From NCBI GenBank assembly GCA_964384625.1, contig CAYLNH010000015.1:1-51655 (forward strand): a stretch of 51,655 bases of DNA, given 5' to 3'. Made by a program: the position numbers and the translations under genes. Positions 7,029 through 14,594 of this stretch are shown here, in pieces. Positions within the stretch are counted from its first letter, which is position 1, and each line of letters opens with the position of its first letter. The DNA is from CAYLNH01 sp964384625 (GTDB lineage Bacteria > Verrucomicrobiota > Lentisphaeria > JABSQK01). The notes under the pieces are model-generated. The model was not told the DNA's origin and ran no database searches. It saw only the letters and a list, made by a program, of their open reading frames with translations.

Positions 7029-8123
7029 ATGAAGTTGACCGTATTGACGGCAGACCTTCTGGAAGGCTTACGGAAAGTTTTGAGCGTAGTCAGCAGCCGC
7101 TCCACACTCCCCGTTTTGTGCAATGTTCTGCTGACGGCGAAAGATGGTGAATTGGCGTTGGCGACAACCGATCTGGAAGTCAGCATCAGTACCCGATTCG
7201 GCGCTGAAATTGAACGGGAAGGACAGACAACGCTGCCGGCTCGCAAGTTCGGGCAGATTATTGGTACGCTGAGCGGGGAAAAGGTAACGCTGGAAACAGA
7301 CGAGAACCTGACAACGACCATCGCCAGTGGTTCGGCCAATTTCCGCATCATGGGCCTGGATGCAGCGGAATTTCCCAAAGAAGGCGCTTTTGAAGAGACG
7401 CGTCAACTGACATTCCCGAAGGCCGATTTCGGCAACACGCTGCGCAAGATCGCCTATGCCGTCAGCACGGATCAGACGCGTTACGTTTTGAACGGCATTC
7501 TGTTGAGCATTCACGACGGCAACTTCACTGCCGTCGCCACGGACGGTCGCCGTCTGGCGCTGGTGGAGCGGCCGTTGGAGGAAGGCGAATCCGTCAGTGA
7601 CGGCGATGTTATTCTGCCGATCAAGGTGGTCAACGAACTGCAGCGGCTGCTCGAGGGCGAAGGCGAGGTCCTGATTCGTATTTCGGATTCACGGGCATCG
7701 TTCGAGATCGATAAGACCAATGTTACCACGAAACTTGTGGAAGGCGCCTATCCGAATTACCGCCAGGTAATTCCGTCGTCCTTTAACAATTCGGTGGTTT
7801 TACCGCGCGGCAGTTTCAACGAAGTTCTCAATCGCGTGTCGGTCGTGGTCAGTGATTCATCGGCTTCGATCAAATTTAAACTGGGTGAAAACCAGTTGAC
7901 TTTGAGTGCGACGTCCAGCGATGTCGGGGAAGCCGAAGAACCGCTCGAAGTGAACTATCAGGGCGACGCCGTCAACATCTCCTTCAATCCGAATTATCTG
8001 CGGGATCCCCTGCGGAATCTCGAATGCGACGAAGTCACGGTCCGGTTCAATGACGAATTTAAACCCGTCGTCATGCTGGGAGACGAGGGCTTCCTTTGCG
8101 TCATCATGCCGATGCGCAACTAG
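7029..8123 (+). CDS. dnaN: DNA polymerase III sliding clamp, beta subunit
   Basis: Processivity clamp that encircles DNA and tethers the replicative polymerase and many repair proteins. 364 aa, the usual length, made of three repeats of the clamp fold. The N-terminus (MKLTVLTADLLEGLRKVLSV), the central segment TRYVLNGILLSI and ATDGRRLAL, and the C-terminal VIMPMRN, which forms part of the partner-binding pocket, are all diagnostic. The start at 7029 is preceded by GGAAGGA at 7012-7018. Its usual neighbours dnaA, recF and gyrB are not here. The upstream gene is trpD on the other strand and the downstream gene is a regulator 400 bp away. Confidence 0.98.
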   Translation: MKLTVLTADLLEGLRKVLSVVSSRSTLPVLCNVLLTAKDGELALATTDLEVSISTRFGAEIEREGQTTLPARKFGQIIGTLSGEKVTLETDENLTTTIASGSANFRIMGLDAAEFPKEGAFEETRQLTFPKADFGNTLRKIAYAVSTDQTRYVLNGILLSIHDGNFTAVATDGRRLALVERPLEEGESVSDGDVILPIKVVNELQRLLEGEGEVLIRISDSRASFEIDKTNVTTKLVEGAYPNYRQVIPSSFNNSVVLPRGSFNEVLNRVSVVVSDSSASIKFKLGENQLTLSATSSDVGEAEEPLEVNYQGDAVNISFNPNYLRDPLRNLECDEVTVRFNDEFKPVVMLGDEGFLCVIMPMRN

Positions 8124-8524
8124 CTTTAGCTGTGTCTTGGCTTCAGGGTGAAGGACAACGTCCTATGGCTGCCCAGAGGGCAGCAGCGAACGAAGCGAGC
8201 GTCAACTTGTGTCCGGGGCATGAGCAGAGATCCGTCTTCGTCCCCGACCTCTTGAGAGGGTCGGGGCTTCGCCGAGACACATGCTCATGGTAACGTTTTT
8301 CCGAAGGCTGTTTGGAAAAGAACTTATACCTGCGGTCATTTGTCTCGGGGCATCCTGGACAACGGTATTGGGACCGCCTGACGGGCTGATCCCCGACACT
8401 GGAAACAGGCCGAACTCTTTTCCTTCTGTTGGTCTGGCAGCGATTGCTTTCGCCCGGTTAGAGACTATGTTATACAGTGCTTAAAGGAGTATAGCATTTC
8501 ACTTGAGCCTGCAAGGAGTAGCTG
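8124..8524. other. Intergenic region with nested hairpins
   Basis: This 401-bp stretch has no gene. A tight 7-bp hairpin (GCTGCCC 8168-8174, loop AGA, GGGCAGC 8178-8184) lies 45 bp past the dnaN stop and may end its transcript, although no U-run follows. Then comes a nested pair: arms CATGAGCA 8219-8226 and TGCTCATG 8282-8289 enclose CCCCGACC 8242-8249/GGTCGGGG 8259-8266. The last 70 bp carry TTGCTT (8444-8449) and TATGTT (8466-8471) 16 bp apart, a weak promoter candidate for the regulator gene. Confidence 0.5.
8219..8289. repeat. Nested hairpin built from two dispersed repeat types
   Basis: The inner palindrome (8242-8266) is the reverse-orientation relative of the one at 550-570, sharing CCCGACCTCTTGAGAG and TCGGG. 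The outer arms CATGAGCA/TGCTCATG recur as a compact hairpin at 37355-37374. Here one repeat appears to be inserted into the loop of the other. Confidence 0.6.
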
Positions 8525-9598
8525 ATGGCTAAACGTACGCCTCTGAAACGGGTCCCGCTGCACCGGCAGGTAGCGGAAATACTGCGGCAGGAAATCGACA
8601 AACTGCAGCCCGGCGATCGCCTGGACGCCGAAAGCAAACTGGCTTCACGGTTCGACGTCAGCGTCCTGACAGTACGGGAGGCATTGAGTGCGTTGGCTCA
8701 GGAGGGGCTCTTGGAACGTCGGCACGGCAGCGGCACCTATGTTGCCGAGCCCGACACGAATAAGCACGTTGCCGTGTTTATCGATCTGGACATCTCTCAT
8801 CCGCAGACGTCCTATTTCTTCCTGCGCATCACGCAGCAGGTTCGTCGTTATCTTGATTCCAAGAAGATCCCGAACCGCCTCTATGCCGGCCACTGTCTGC
8901 CCGGCGGCGATGTCAACACCGAACCGATCTGCCAGGAGATCGTCGATGATCTGGAACGCGAAGTGATTTCGGGGATGATCGTGATCTCCAGTAATCCACG
9001 GGCGTACTGGACGAAATATGTCAACAAGCAGAAGTTGCCGGTTGTCGGCGGCATGGGGTTGGGGCCGGTCGTGGATCTGGGCTACTCAGACGCAATCGAG
9101 AAGGGTCTGAAGTACCTCGTTGTCCACGGCCGTAAACGAATTGCAACGTTTGGCTGTCCGGGATACAACCGTATTCCGGAGATTTTGGAAAGACTCGGGA
9201 TTGAGGCGAATCCTCAATGGCTTTGCGACCATATTACGCCGCACATGGAAAAAACGGCCGTAGATGAGTTTACCAAGATCTTTACCGCCTCCGGCGAGCG
9301 GCCGAACGGTTTACTCGTGGGGGACGACATCGTCTTCAAGTTCCTCTCAACGGCGATTCTTGAACTGAAAATCCAAGTGCCGGACGAACTGATGATTGTG
9401 GCCCACGCCAACAAGGGAGTCGATTATCGATTGCCGTTCCCGGTGATGCGTATGGAAACCGATCCGGATGCCTACGCGTTGAAACTGGGAGAGCTCATGG
9501 AAAAACTGCTGAACGGGGAAGAGGTCGCGGAACACGAAACCGTGGAGTTGGATTGGATCGAGGCCCGCGGTACGCCGCTGGCCCGGAATGACCAATAA
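8525..9598 (+). CDS. GntR-type regulator with LacI-like effector domain
   Basis: A 357-aa transcription factor. Residues 8-75 form a GntR winged helix (LHRQVAEILRQEIDKLQPGD, RFDVSVLTVREALSALAQEG, HGSGTYV). Residues 80-350 resemble the periplasmic-binding-protein-like sugar-sensing domain of LacI/AraR-type repressors (GKKR-like VVHGRKRIATFGCPGYN, RPNGLLVGDDIV, PDELMIVAHANKG). This AraR-like architecture is abundant in Lentisphaerota. It probably represses carbohydrate-use genes and responds to a sugar, but no sugar operon lies next to it. The start is fixed by AAGGAG at 8513-8518. The next gene begins only 5 bp past its stop. Confidence 0.88.
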   Translation: MAKRTPLKRVPLHRQVAEILRQEIDKLQPGDRLDAESKLASRFDVSVLTVREALSALAQEGLLERRHGSGTYVAEPDTNKHVAVFIDLDISHPQTSYFFLRITQQVRRYLDSKKIPNRLYAGHCLPGGDVNTEPICQEIVDDLEREVISGMIVISSNPRAYWTKYVNKQKLPVVGGMGLGPVVDLGYSDAIEKGLKYLVVHGRKRIATFGCPGYNRIPEILERLGIEANPQWLCDHITPHMEKTAVDEFTKIFTASGERPNGLLVGDDIVFKFLSTAILELKIQVPDELMIVAHANKGVDYRLPFPVMRMETDPDAYALKLGELMEKLLNGEEVAEHETVELDWIEARGTPLARNDQ

Positions 9599-9603
9599 TC
9601 GGC

Positions 9604-10383
9604 ATGCATAGATCCATTCTTCTCATACTCATCGTTTTCGGTTTCCTGGCTTTCGGCGGCGGCACGCTGGCCGCCGGCAAAGACAAGCCGCAGCAACCGC
9701 CGAAGCCCGACCCGAAAACAGCCGAAGACAAGAAGCCGGACAGGACCCGCGAAGTCCTCCAATACTGGGATCGCGAAGGAGAGGTGTTGCGCTCACGCAC
9801 CCCGATCAAAGGAAATATCCCCCATGGCGTCGTCGAAGAATACTGGCCGGACGGCAAGACCATCAAAGGCAGGACCCCCTTTGTGAATGGGCAGGTGCAT
9901 GGAGTCGCCAAAACCTACGACCGCAAGGGCAACCTCCAGACGGAAGTCACGACGGTTAAAAGCAAAATCACGCACGTCAAGAGCTACTACGACAACGGCA
10001 AACTGCAGTTTGCCGTGCCCTACAAGAACGGCAAACGCGACGGCGTTGAAAAATACTACAGCAAAGCCGGCAAACTCCTGCGGGCGACCACCTACAAAGC
10101 CGGCGTCAAAGACGGTCTGCAGAAAGATTTCTTCGAGAACGGCGCGCTCAAAACGGAGACCATGTACCGCGCCGGCAAGGCCCACGGCACCCAGAAAACC
10201 TACACAGTAACTCATCAAATGATATGGGAAAAACCGTGGGCCGAGGGAACTCTTGAAGGCGAGGTCAAGTCATATTGGCCGGAAACCGGAAAGATCCAGA
10301 GCCTTGCCGTCTATAAGGCCGGAAAAAAGGTGGGGAAAACCAGGTTCTACGACAAAAACGGCAAATTCGTGAAAGAGGAATAG
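9604..10383 (+). CDS. Secreted MORN/YwqK-repeat protein
   Basis: 259 aa with a signal peptide (residues 1-24, ending LAAG) and a short charged Lys/Pro linker. From about residue 45 there are roughly eight imperfect repeats of the pattern Y-x(2)-G-K-L-x(5)-Y-K-x-G-x(2)-D/H-G (for example YDNGKLQFAVPYKNGKRDG, YSKAGKLLRATTYKAGVKDG). These are the YwqK/MORN-2-type repeats found in secreted and surface proteins of unknown function. It sits between the regulator and moxR with 5-bp and 1-bp gaps, so it is probably co-transcribed with the MoxR operon. Some databases label such repeats as toxin-antitoxin components; I see no partner to support that. Confidence 0.82.
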   Translation: MHRSILLILIVFGFLAFGGGTLAAGKDKPQQPPKPDPKTAEDKKPDRTREVLQYWDREGEVLRSRTPIKGNIPHGVVEEYWPDGKTIKGRTPFVNGQVHGVAKTYDRKGNLQTEVTTVKSKITHVKSYYDNGKLQFAVPYKNGKRDGVEKYYSKAGKLLRATTYKAGVKDGLQKDFFENGALKTETMYRAGKAHGTQKTYTVTHQMIWEKPWAEGTLEGEVKSYWPETGKIQSLAVYKAGKKVGKTRFYDKNGKFVKEE

Positions 10384-10384
10384 T

Positions 10385-11398
10385 ATGTCGGAACAGATCA
10401 ACACCAAGGTCGCTGAGGAATTCGCCGATCTGGTCAAACAGGTCAAGACCGAGATCCATAAGGTCATTGTCGGTCAGGAAGAACTGGTGGACCTCGTCCT
10501 GCAATGCATGTTCTGTCACAACCACGCGCTGCTGATGGGCGTCCCCGGCCTCGCCAAGACCCTGCTGGTCATGACCATTTCCGAGGTCATCGGCGTCAAA
10601 TACAAACGAATCCAGTTCACTCCGGACCTGATGCCCAGCGACATCACCGGCACCGAGATCATCCAGGAAGACATGGAGAGCGGCCGGAAAGAGTTCAAAT
10701 TCGTTCCCGGCCCGATCTTCGCCAATATGGTGCTGGCCGACGAGATCAACCGGACGCCGCCGAAGACTCAGGCTGCCATGCTCGAAGCCATGCAGGAGCG
10801 CCAGGTGTCGGTCGGCAACAAGAAATACCCGCTGGAGAAGCCGTTCTTCGTGTTGGCCACCCAGAACCCGATCGAACAGGAAGGCACCTACAACCTGCCC
10901 GAAGCCCAGCTCGACCGGTTCATGTTCATGATTGTCGTCGATTACCCTGAATTCGGCGATGAGAAGGAGATCCTGCGCCGGACCACCACCAACTATCGGG
11001 ACGACCCGCAGCAGGTGATGGACGGCGAGACGATCATGAAATATCAGAAGATCGTCCGCGACGTTATTGTTCGCGAGGACATCTACGACTACGTCGTGAA
11101 CCTGGTCCAGGCGACGCGGATAACCAAGGAGTACGGTCATCCGTATTCGAAAGAGTGGCTGGCCTGGGGCGCCGGCCCGCGGGCCTGCCAGAATCTTGTT
11201 CTCGGCGCCAAAGCAAACGCCTTCTTCAACGGCCGCACCCATGTCACGACCGAAGACGTACAGGCCGTGGCCCACCCGGTCATGCGTCACCGCGTCATCG
11301 TCAACTACGCCGCCATGGCCGAGGGCATTACGTCCGACAAAGTGGTTGACAAACTGCTCGAGGAGGTCCCGACTCCAAGTGCCGCCGCGACGGCTTGA
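10385..11398 (+). CDS. moxR: MoxR-type AAA+ ATPase
   Basis: 337 aa. A chaperone-like AAA+ ATPase of the MoxR/RavA branch, which acts with von Willebrand A proteins to mature or activate protein complexes. Walker A is GVPGLAKT (52-59) in the MoxR form, Walker B is MVLADEINR (about 116-124), the sensor region has ATQNPIEQEGTYNLPEAQLD, and the C-terminal lid is complete. It starts 1 bp after the YwqK-like gene and is followed by the DUF58 gene after 31 bp, the conserved moxR-DUF58-vWA order. Cytoplasmic. Confidence 0.96.
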   Translation: MSEQINTKVAEEFADLVKQVKTEIHKVIVGQEELVDLVLQCMFCHNHALLMGVPGLAKTLLVMTISEVIGVKYKRIQFTPDLMPSDITGTEIIQEDMESGRKEFKFVPGPIFANMVLADEINRTPPKTQAAMLEAMQERQVSVGNKKYPLEKPFFVLATQNPIEQEGTYNLPEAQLDRFMFMIVVDYPEFGDEKEILRRTTTNYRDDPQQVMDGETIMKYQKIVRDVIVREDIYDYVVNLVQATRITKEYGHPYSKEWLAWGAGPRACQNLVLGAKANAFFNGRTHVTTEDVQAVAHPVMRHRVIVNYAAMAEGITSDKVVDKLLEEVPTPSAAATA

Positions 11399-11429
11399 CG
11401 TTTGCAGAATTTGAGTAACGGAGACGCTC

Positions 11430-12341
11430 ATGCCGCCGAATAAGTACACTCTGGACGAAATCCTTTCCCCGGAAGCCAAGGAGGCCCTGCGCCATTTCGA
11501 GGCGCATGCGCGCACCGTCGTGCAGGGACTGCTGCACGGTATCCACCGCAGCCGGCGAATCGGCGTCAGCACGGATTTTGACCACCACAAGATGTACTTC
11601 CCCGGCGATCCCCTGAAGCATATCGACTGGAAAGTCTCGGCCCGGCACGACAAGTATTTCGTCAAACGCTACCGCGAAGATACGGCCATGGCCGTGCGGC
11701 TCGTCATGGACCGCAGCGGTTCCATGCTGCGGCAGTCGGAAAATGCCCCCAGCAAGTATCTGCAGGCGGCGCGAGTAGCTGCCAGCCTCGGCTATCTCAC
11801 CTTGAACCAACGGGATGCCGTCGGCCTGGTGATGTCGGCCGGCGACGAGACCTTCTGGACTCCCGCCAGTTCATCCAACGCGCAACTGGTCCGCATGCTG
11901 GAGATTCTGGCGACCCGTCTGCCGGCTTCAACCGATGCCCTGCAGCCGTGTCTCAAGGCCCTCCTGGATCGCGGCGAACGCCGGGGCATGGTGATCCTGA
12001 TTTCGGATCTGATGTTCGAGCCGGAGCCGGTTCAGCGCGAACTCGGCCGGCTGGCCGCCCAGGGCCAGGAAATCCTGGTTTTTCAGATGCGCGACCCCGA
12101 TGAAGAGGAATTCCCGTTCAATCGCTGGGTTGAATTCCGCGATCTCGAAGGGATCAACCACCACCGGATCGATACCGTGCCGTTGAAGCGCATCTACCGG
12201 GAGGAATACCAGGCGCTGCTGCAGGAATGGCGCAGCTGGGCCCGCAAATACAACGCGCATTACGTCAGTTTCAAAACCACCGAACCCACCGAGACCATCC
12301 TCAGCGAATACCTCGCCCGCCGCAATATGGGAGGGCAGTGA
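11430..12341 (+). CDS. DUF58 / vWA-like protein of the MoxR operon
   Basis: 303 aa. The DUF58 signature YFPGDPLKHIDWKVSARHD lies at about 56-74, followed by a vWA-type domain whose metal-site motif DRSGS (94-98) is intact, so it probably binds a divalent cation and a partner protein. The family is the normal companion of MoxR ATPases. GGAG at 11420-11423 supports the ATG at 11430. No membrane segment is visible, so it is predicted cytoplasmic. The gap after it holds the 7-bp tandem repeat. Confidence 0.93.
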   Translation: MPPNKYTLDEILSPEAKEALRHFEAHARTVVQGLLHGIHRSRRIGVSTDFDHHKMYFPGDPLKHIDWKVSARHDKYFVKRYREDTAMAVRLVMDRSGSMLRQSENAPSKYLQAARVAASLGYLTLNQRDAVGLVMSAGDETFWTPASSSNAQLVRMLEILATRLPASTDALQPCLKALLDRGERRGMVILISDLMFEPEPVQRELGRLAAQGQEILVFQMRDPDEEEFPFNRWVEFRDLEGINHHRIDTVPLKRIYREEYQALLQEWRSWARKYNAHYVSFKTTEPTETILSEYLARRNMGGQ

Positions 12342-12360
12342 TCCCGCGATGCGGGACGGA

Positions 12361-12430
12361 ACACGGAACACGAGACACGGAACACGGAACACGAGACACG
12401 GAACACGAGACACGAAACACGGAACACGGA
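12361..12430. repeat. 7-bp tandem repeat, ten units, inside the MoxR operon
   Basis: Ten contiguous heptamers, ACACGGA, ACACGAG or ACACGAA, fill 12361-12430 exactly. GGGACGGA just before looks like a degenerate further unit. A second simple pattern follows: CCGATCACTGA occurs at 12453-12463 and 12467-12477, after related words from 12432. The array lies between the DUF58 stop and the BatA-like start. Because 7 is not a multiple of 3, copy-number change would shift any reading frame through it. Confidence 0.95.
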
Positions 12431-12482
12431 ACCGATTGCCGACCACTGATTACCGATCACTGACCACCGATCACTGAACTGA

Positions 12483-14582
12483 ATGCCTGATTTCATCAAT
12501 CCAATTTATCTCTGGGCGCTGCCGATCGGGGCGATCCCGATCATCATCTACTACCTCATGCGCTTCCGTTCGCTGCGGGTACAGTGGGGGGCGAACTACG
12601 TCCTGCAGCGGGCCCTGGACAAACTGCGCAAGCAACTGTATTGGGACCAGCTTCTGCTGATTGCATTGCGGGTCATCGCCTGCCTGATCCTGGTTCTGCT
12701 GTTTGCCCGCCCGACGTCCGGCATCAGCCGCAGCGGCCCGGCCGACGGCAAACACCGGATCCTGGTGGTCGACGGCTCGTACTCGATGCTGGCGGGCGAT
12801 GCCGACCGGACGCGCTGGGAGAGGGCGCTTGAAGCGGCAAAGAACCTCGTCGGAGGCTGGGGGCGTGGGCAGACCTGGTCTGTGCTGGTCGTCGGGGAAA
12901 ACGCCGAATGGGTGGTCGACGGCGAGACCCTGAATACCCCGGAAGCCGCAGTGGAGCGGCTCAAAACTCTCAAACCGCGGGAGACCGCGGCCTCCATGCT
13001 GCGCGGCTTCCAGCAGCTTGCCGGCAAGTTTCCGGACGGCAACATTGAAGTCTATGTGCTGGCCGACGACCAGGCGACCAGCTGGGAAGGCATTGAGGGT
13101 CTGGTTCTGCCTCAGGAAACAACCGTGTACTGGATCTGTCCGGAGCTGGAGAACCGCGCCAACCTGGCTGTCACCCGGGTTCGCGTCGCGAATGAATACA
13201 TCCTCCAGGGACATCCCAATCACGTATCCGTCACACTGCGGAATTTCAGTCCGCAAGCCGTTAAAGGAGCGGACGTGGAGTTGTTGGTGGACAATACGTT
13301 CTATGCCCGCGAAACCGTCTCGCTGCTGGCCGGCCAGGAGACCACGCTCGAATTGGACGTCAGCATCGACAAACCCGGCAGCCATCACATCGCCGCCCGC
13401 ATTCCGCAGGACGTGCTGAAGTTCGACAATTCGGCGTACGCCGGCGTCGAGGTCGTGGAAACCGTGAAGGTATTGTATCTGGAAGACCCGGAAGTGAACG
13501 AGAAATTCGCTTCCTCCTGGGAATACCTGCGAACCGTCGGCCGGCTGCCGGAGATTCTGGACGCCGCCGAAGAACAGATTTTTGTCTGGGGTGCGCCGCA
13601 GTTTGAGCGTTACGCCAAGCCGGACGTCCCGGATCTTGCCGGTTACAGCCTGGTCCTCATTGACGGCGCCCGCAAAGTCACGCGCGCCTTGGCCGAGGCC
13701 CTCCAGACCCATGTCCGGGCCGGCGGTTCGCTGCTTCTGATGGCGGACCCGAATATTGTCGCCGCCGACTGGAATGAGCATCTGGGCCGGGCTGGATTGC
13801 TGCCTGCCGCTCTCGGGCGGCTGCACAGCGAAAAGCTGGACGGACCGGTTTACCAGAGTCTGTCCCGCGATTTTGAGGCCGGCGGCCTGGCCGGTTTCAC
13901 CGGCGCTGCCGACGGCGATCTGTCACGCAGCAAGTTCTATCGCTGGTATGACTTTGGCGAACCCGGGGTCGGCGTGGAGGTCCTGGCGCGATTCACCAAC
14001 CGGCAACCGTTCTTGCTGGAGAAGCGCTATGAACCCGGCAGCGTGGTTTTGATGTCGGGCGCGTTCAACGGCAGCTACAATAATCTGATTGTCCGCGAGT
14101 TTTTCCTGCCGTTTGCCTTCCGCACGATCGCCCATGCCGCCGGCGGCAATATCTGTCGCCGAACCGTTTTGAAAAACAGCTCCGTGTGTTTGCGGTTGCC
14201 GAACCACGAAGGCACGCGGGCAGTGAAATTCGACATGCCCAACGGCGAATCGACGACGATCCAGCCGGCGCCGGTGGTCACCGTGCCCGGCGGCTCTCCG
14301 GCTACGGGGCTGGCCAGCATGCTGGTAGTCCGCGGGTCCGAGACCTCGTGGGTCTGGTACGGCATCCAGGGTCCGCGGGTGGACTCGGATCTCACCGCCA
14401 TGGGCAAAGCCGATGACGAACGCCTGACCGAAGAATACGGTTTTGTCCGGGTTACCGGTTGGGACGAACTGCAAGAACAGCTGAATCAGACGCAGGCCGG
14501 CAACGAATGGCATCCCTGGTTGATCCTGGTGATGGTCCTCGGGCTTCTCGGGGAAATGTTGCTGCAGCGCCGATTTGTCTAA
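12483..14582 (+). CDS. BatA-like membrane protein with vWA domain
   Basis: 699 aa. The N-terminus is the aerotolerance-regulator (BatA) type: helix 7-26 (IYLWALPIGAIPIIIYYLM), a linker, and helix 55-76. A vWA-like domain follows with DGSYS (97-101), a complete DxSxS metal motif. The middle (about 250-330) looks like a CARDB/Ig-type adhesion module. Residues 340-560 resemble a glutamine-amidotransferase-like fold, and a final helix near the C-terminus (LILVMVLGLLGEMLL) gives a third anchor. In Bacteroidota and PVC bacteria such proteins act with MoxR in the envelope; the precise role is unknown. It starts directly after the tandem-repeat gap, with no clear ribosome binding site. Confidence 0.85.
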   Translation: MPDFINPIYLWALPIGAIPIIIYYLMRFRSLRVQWGANYVLQRALDKLRKQLYWDQLLLIALRVIACLILVLLFARPTSGISRSGPADGKHRILVVDGSYSMLAGDADRTRWERALEAAKNLVGGWGRGQTWSVLVVGENAEWVVDGETLNTPEAAVERLKTLKPRETAASMLRGFQQLAGKFPDGNIEVYVLADDQATSWEGIEGLVLPQETTVYWICPELENRANLAVTRVRVANEYILQGHPNHVSVTLRNFSPQAVKGADVELLVDNTFYARETVSLLAGQETTLELDVSIDKPGSHHIAARIPQDVLKFDNSAYAGVEVVETVKVLYLEDPEVNEKFASSWEYLRTVGRLPEILDAAEEQIFVWGAPQFERYAKPDVPDLAGYSLVLIDGARKVTRALAEALQTHVRAGGSLLLMADPNIVAADWNEHLGRAGLLPAALGRLHSEKLDGPVYQSLSRDFEAGGLAGFTGAADGDLSRSKFYRWYDFGEPGVGVEVLARFTNRQPFLLEKRYEPGSVVLMSGAFNGSYNNLIVREFFLPFAFRTIAHAAGGNICRRTVLKNSSVCLRLPNHEGTRAVKFDMPNGESTTIQPAPVVTVPGGSPATGLASMLVVRGSETSWVWYGIQGPRVDSDLTAMGKADDERLTEEYGFVRVTGWDELQEQLNQTQAGNEWHPWLILVMVLGLLGEMLLQRRFV

Positions 14583-14594
14583 CAGGATATAACA

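Noticed and set aside
8503..8532. A 9-codon leader peptide overlapping the GntR-type start
   Set aside because: It uses a TTG start with a poorly spaced ribosome binding site and no meaningful peptide; chance is likely.
12361..12430. CRISPR-like array
   Set aside because: The units are 7 bp with no spacers and no cas genes are nearby; it is a simple tandem repeat.
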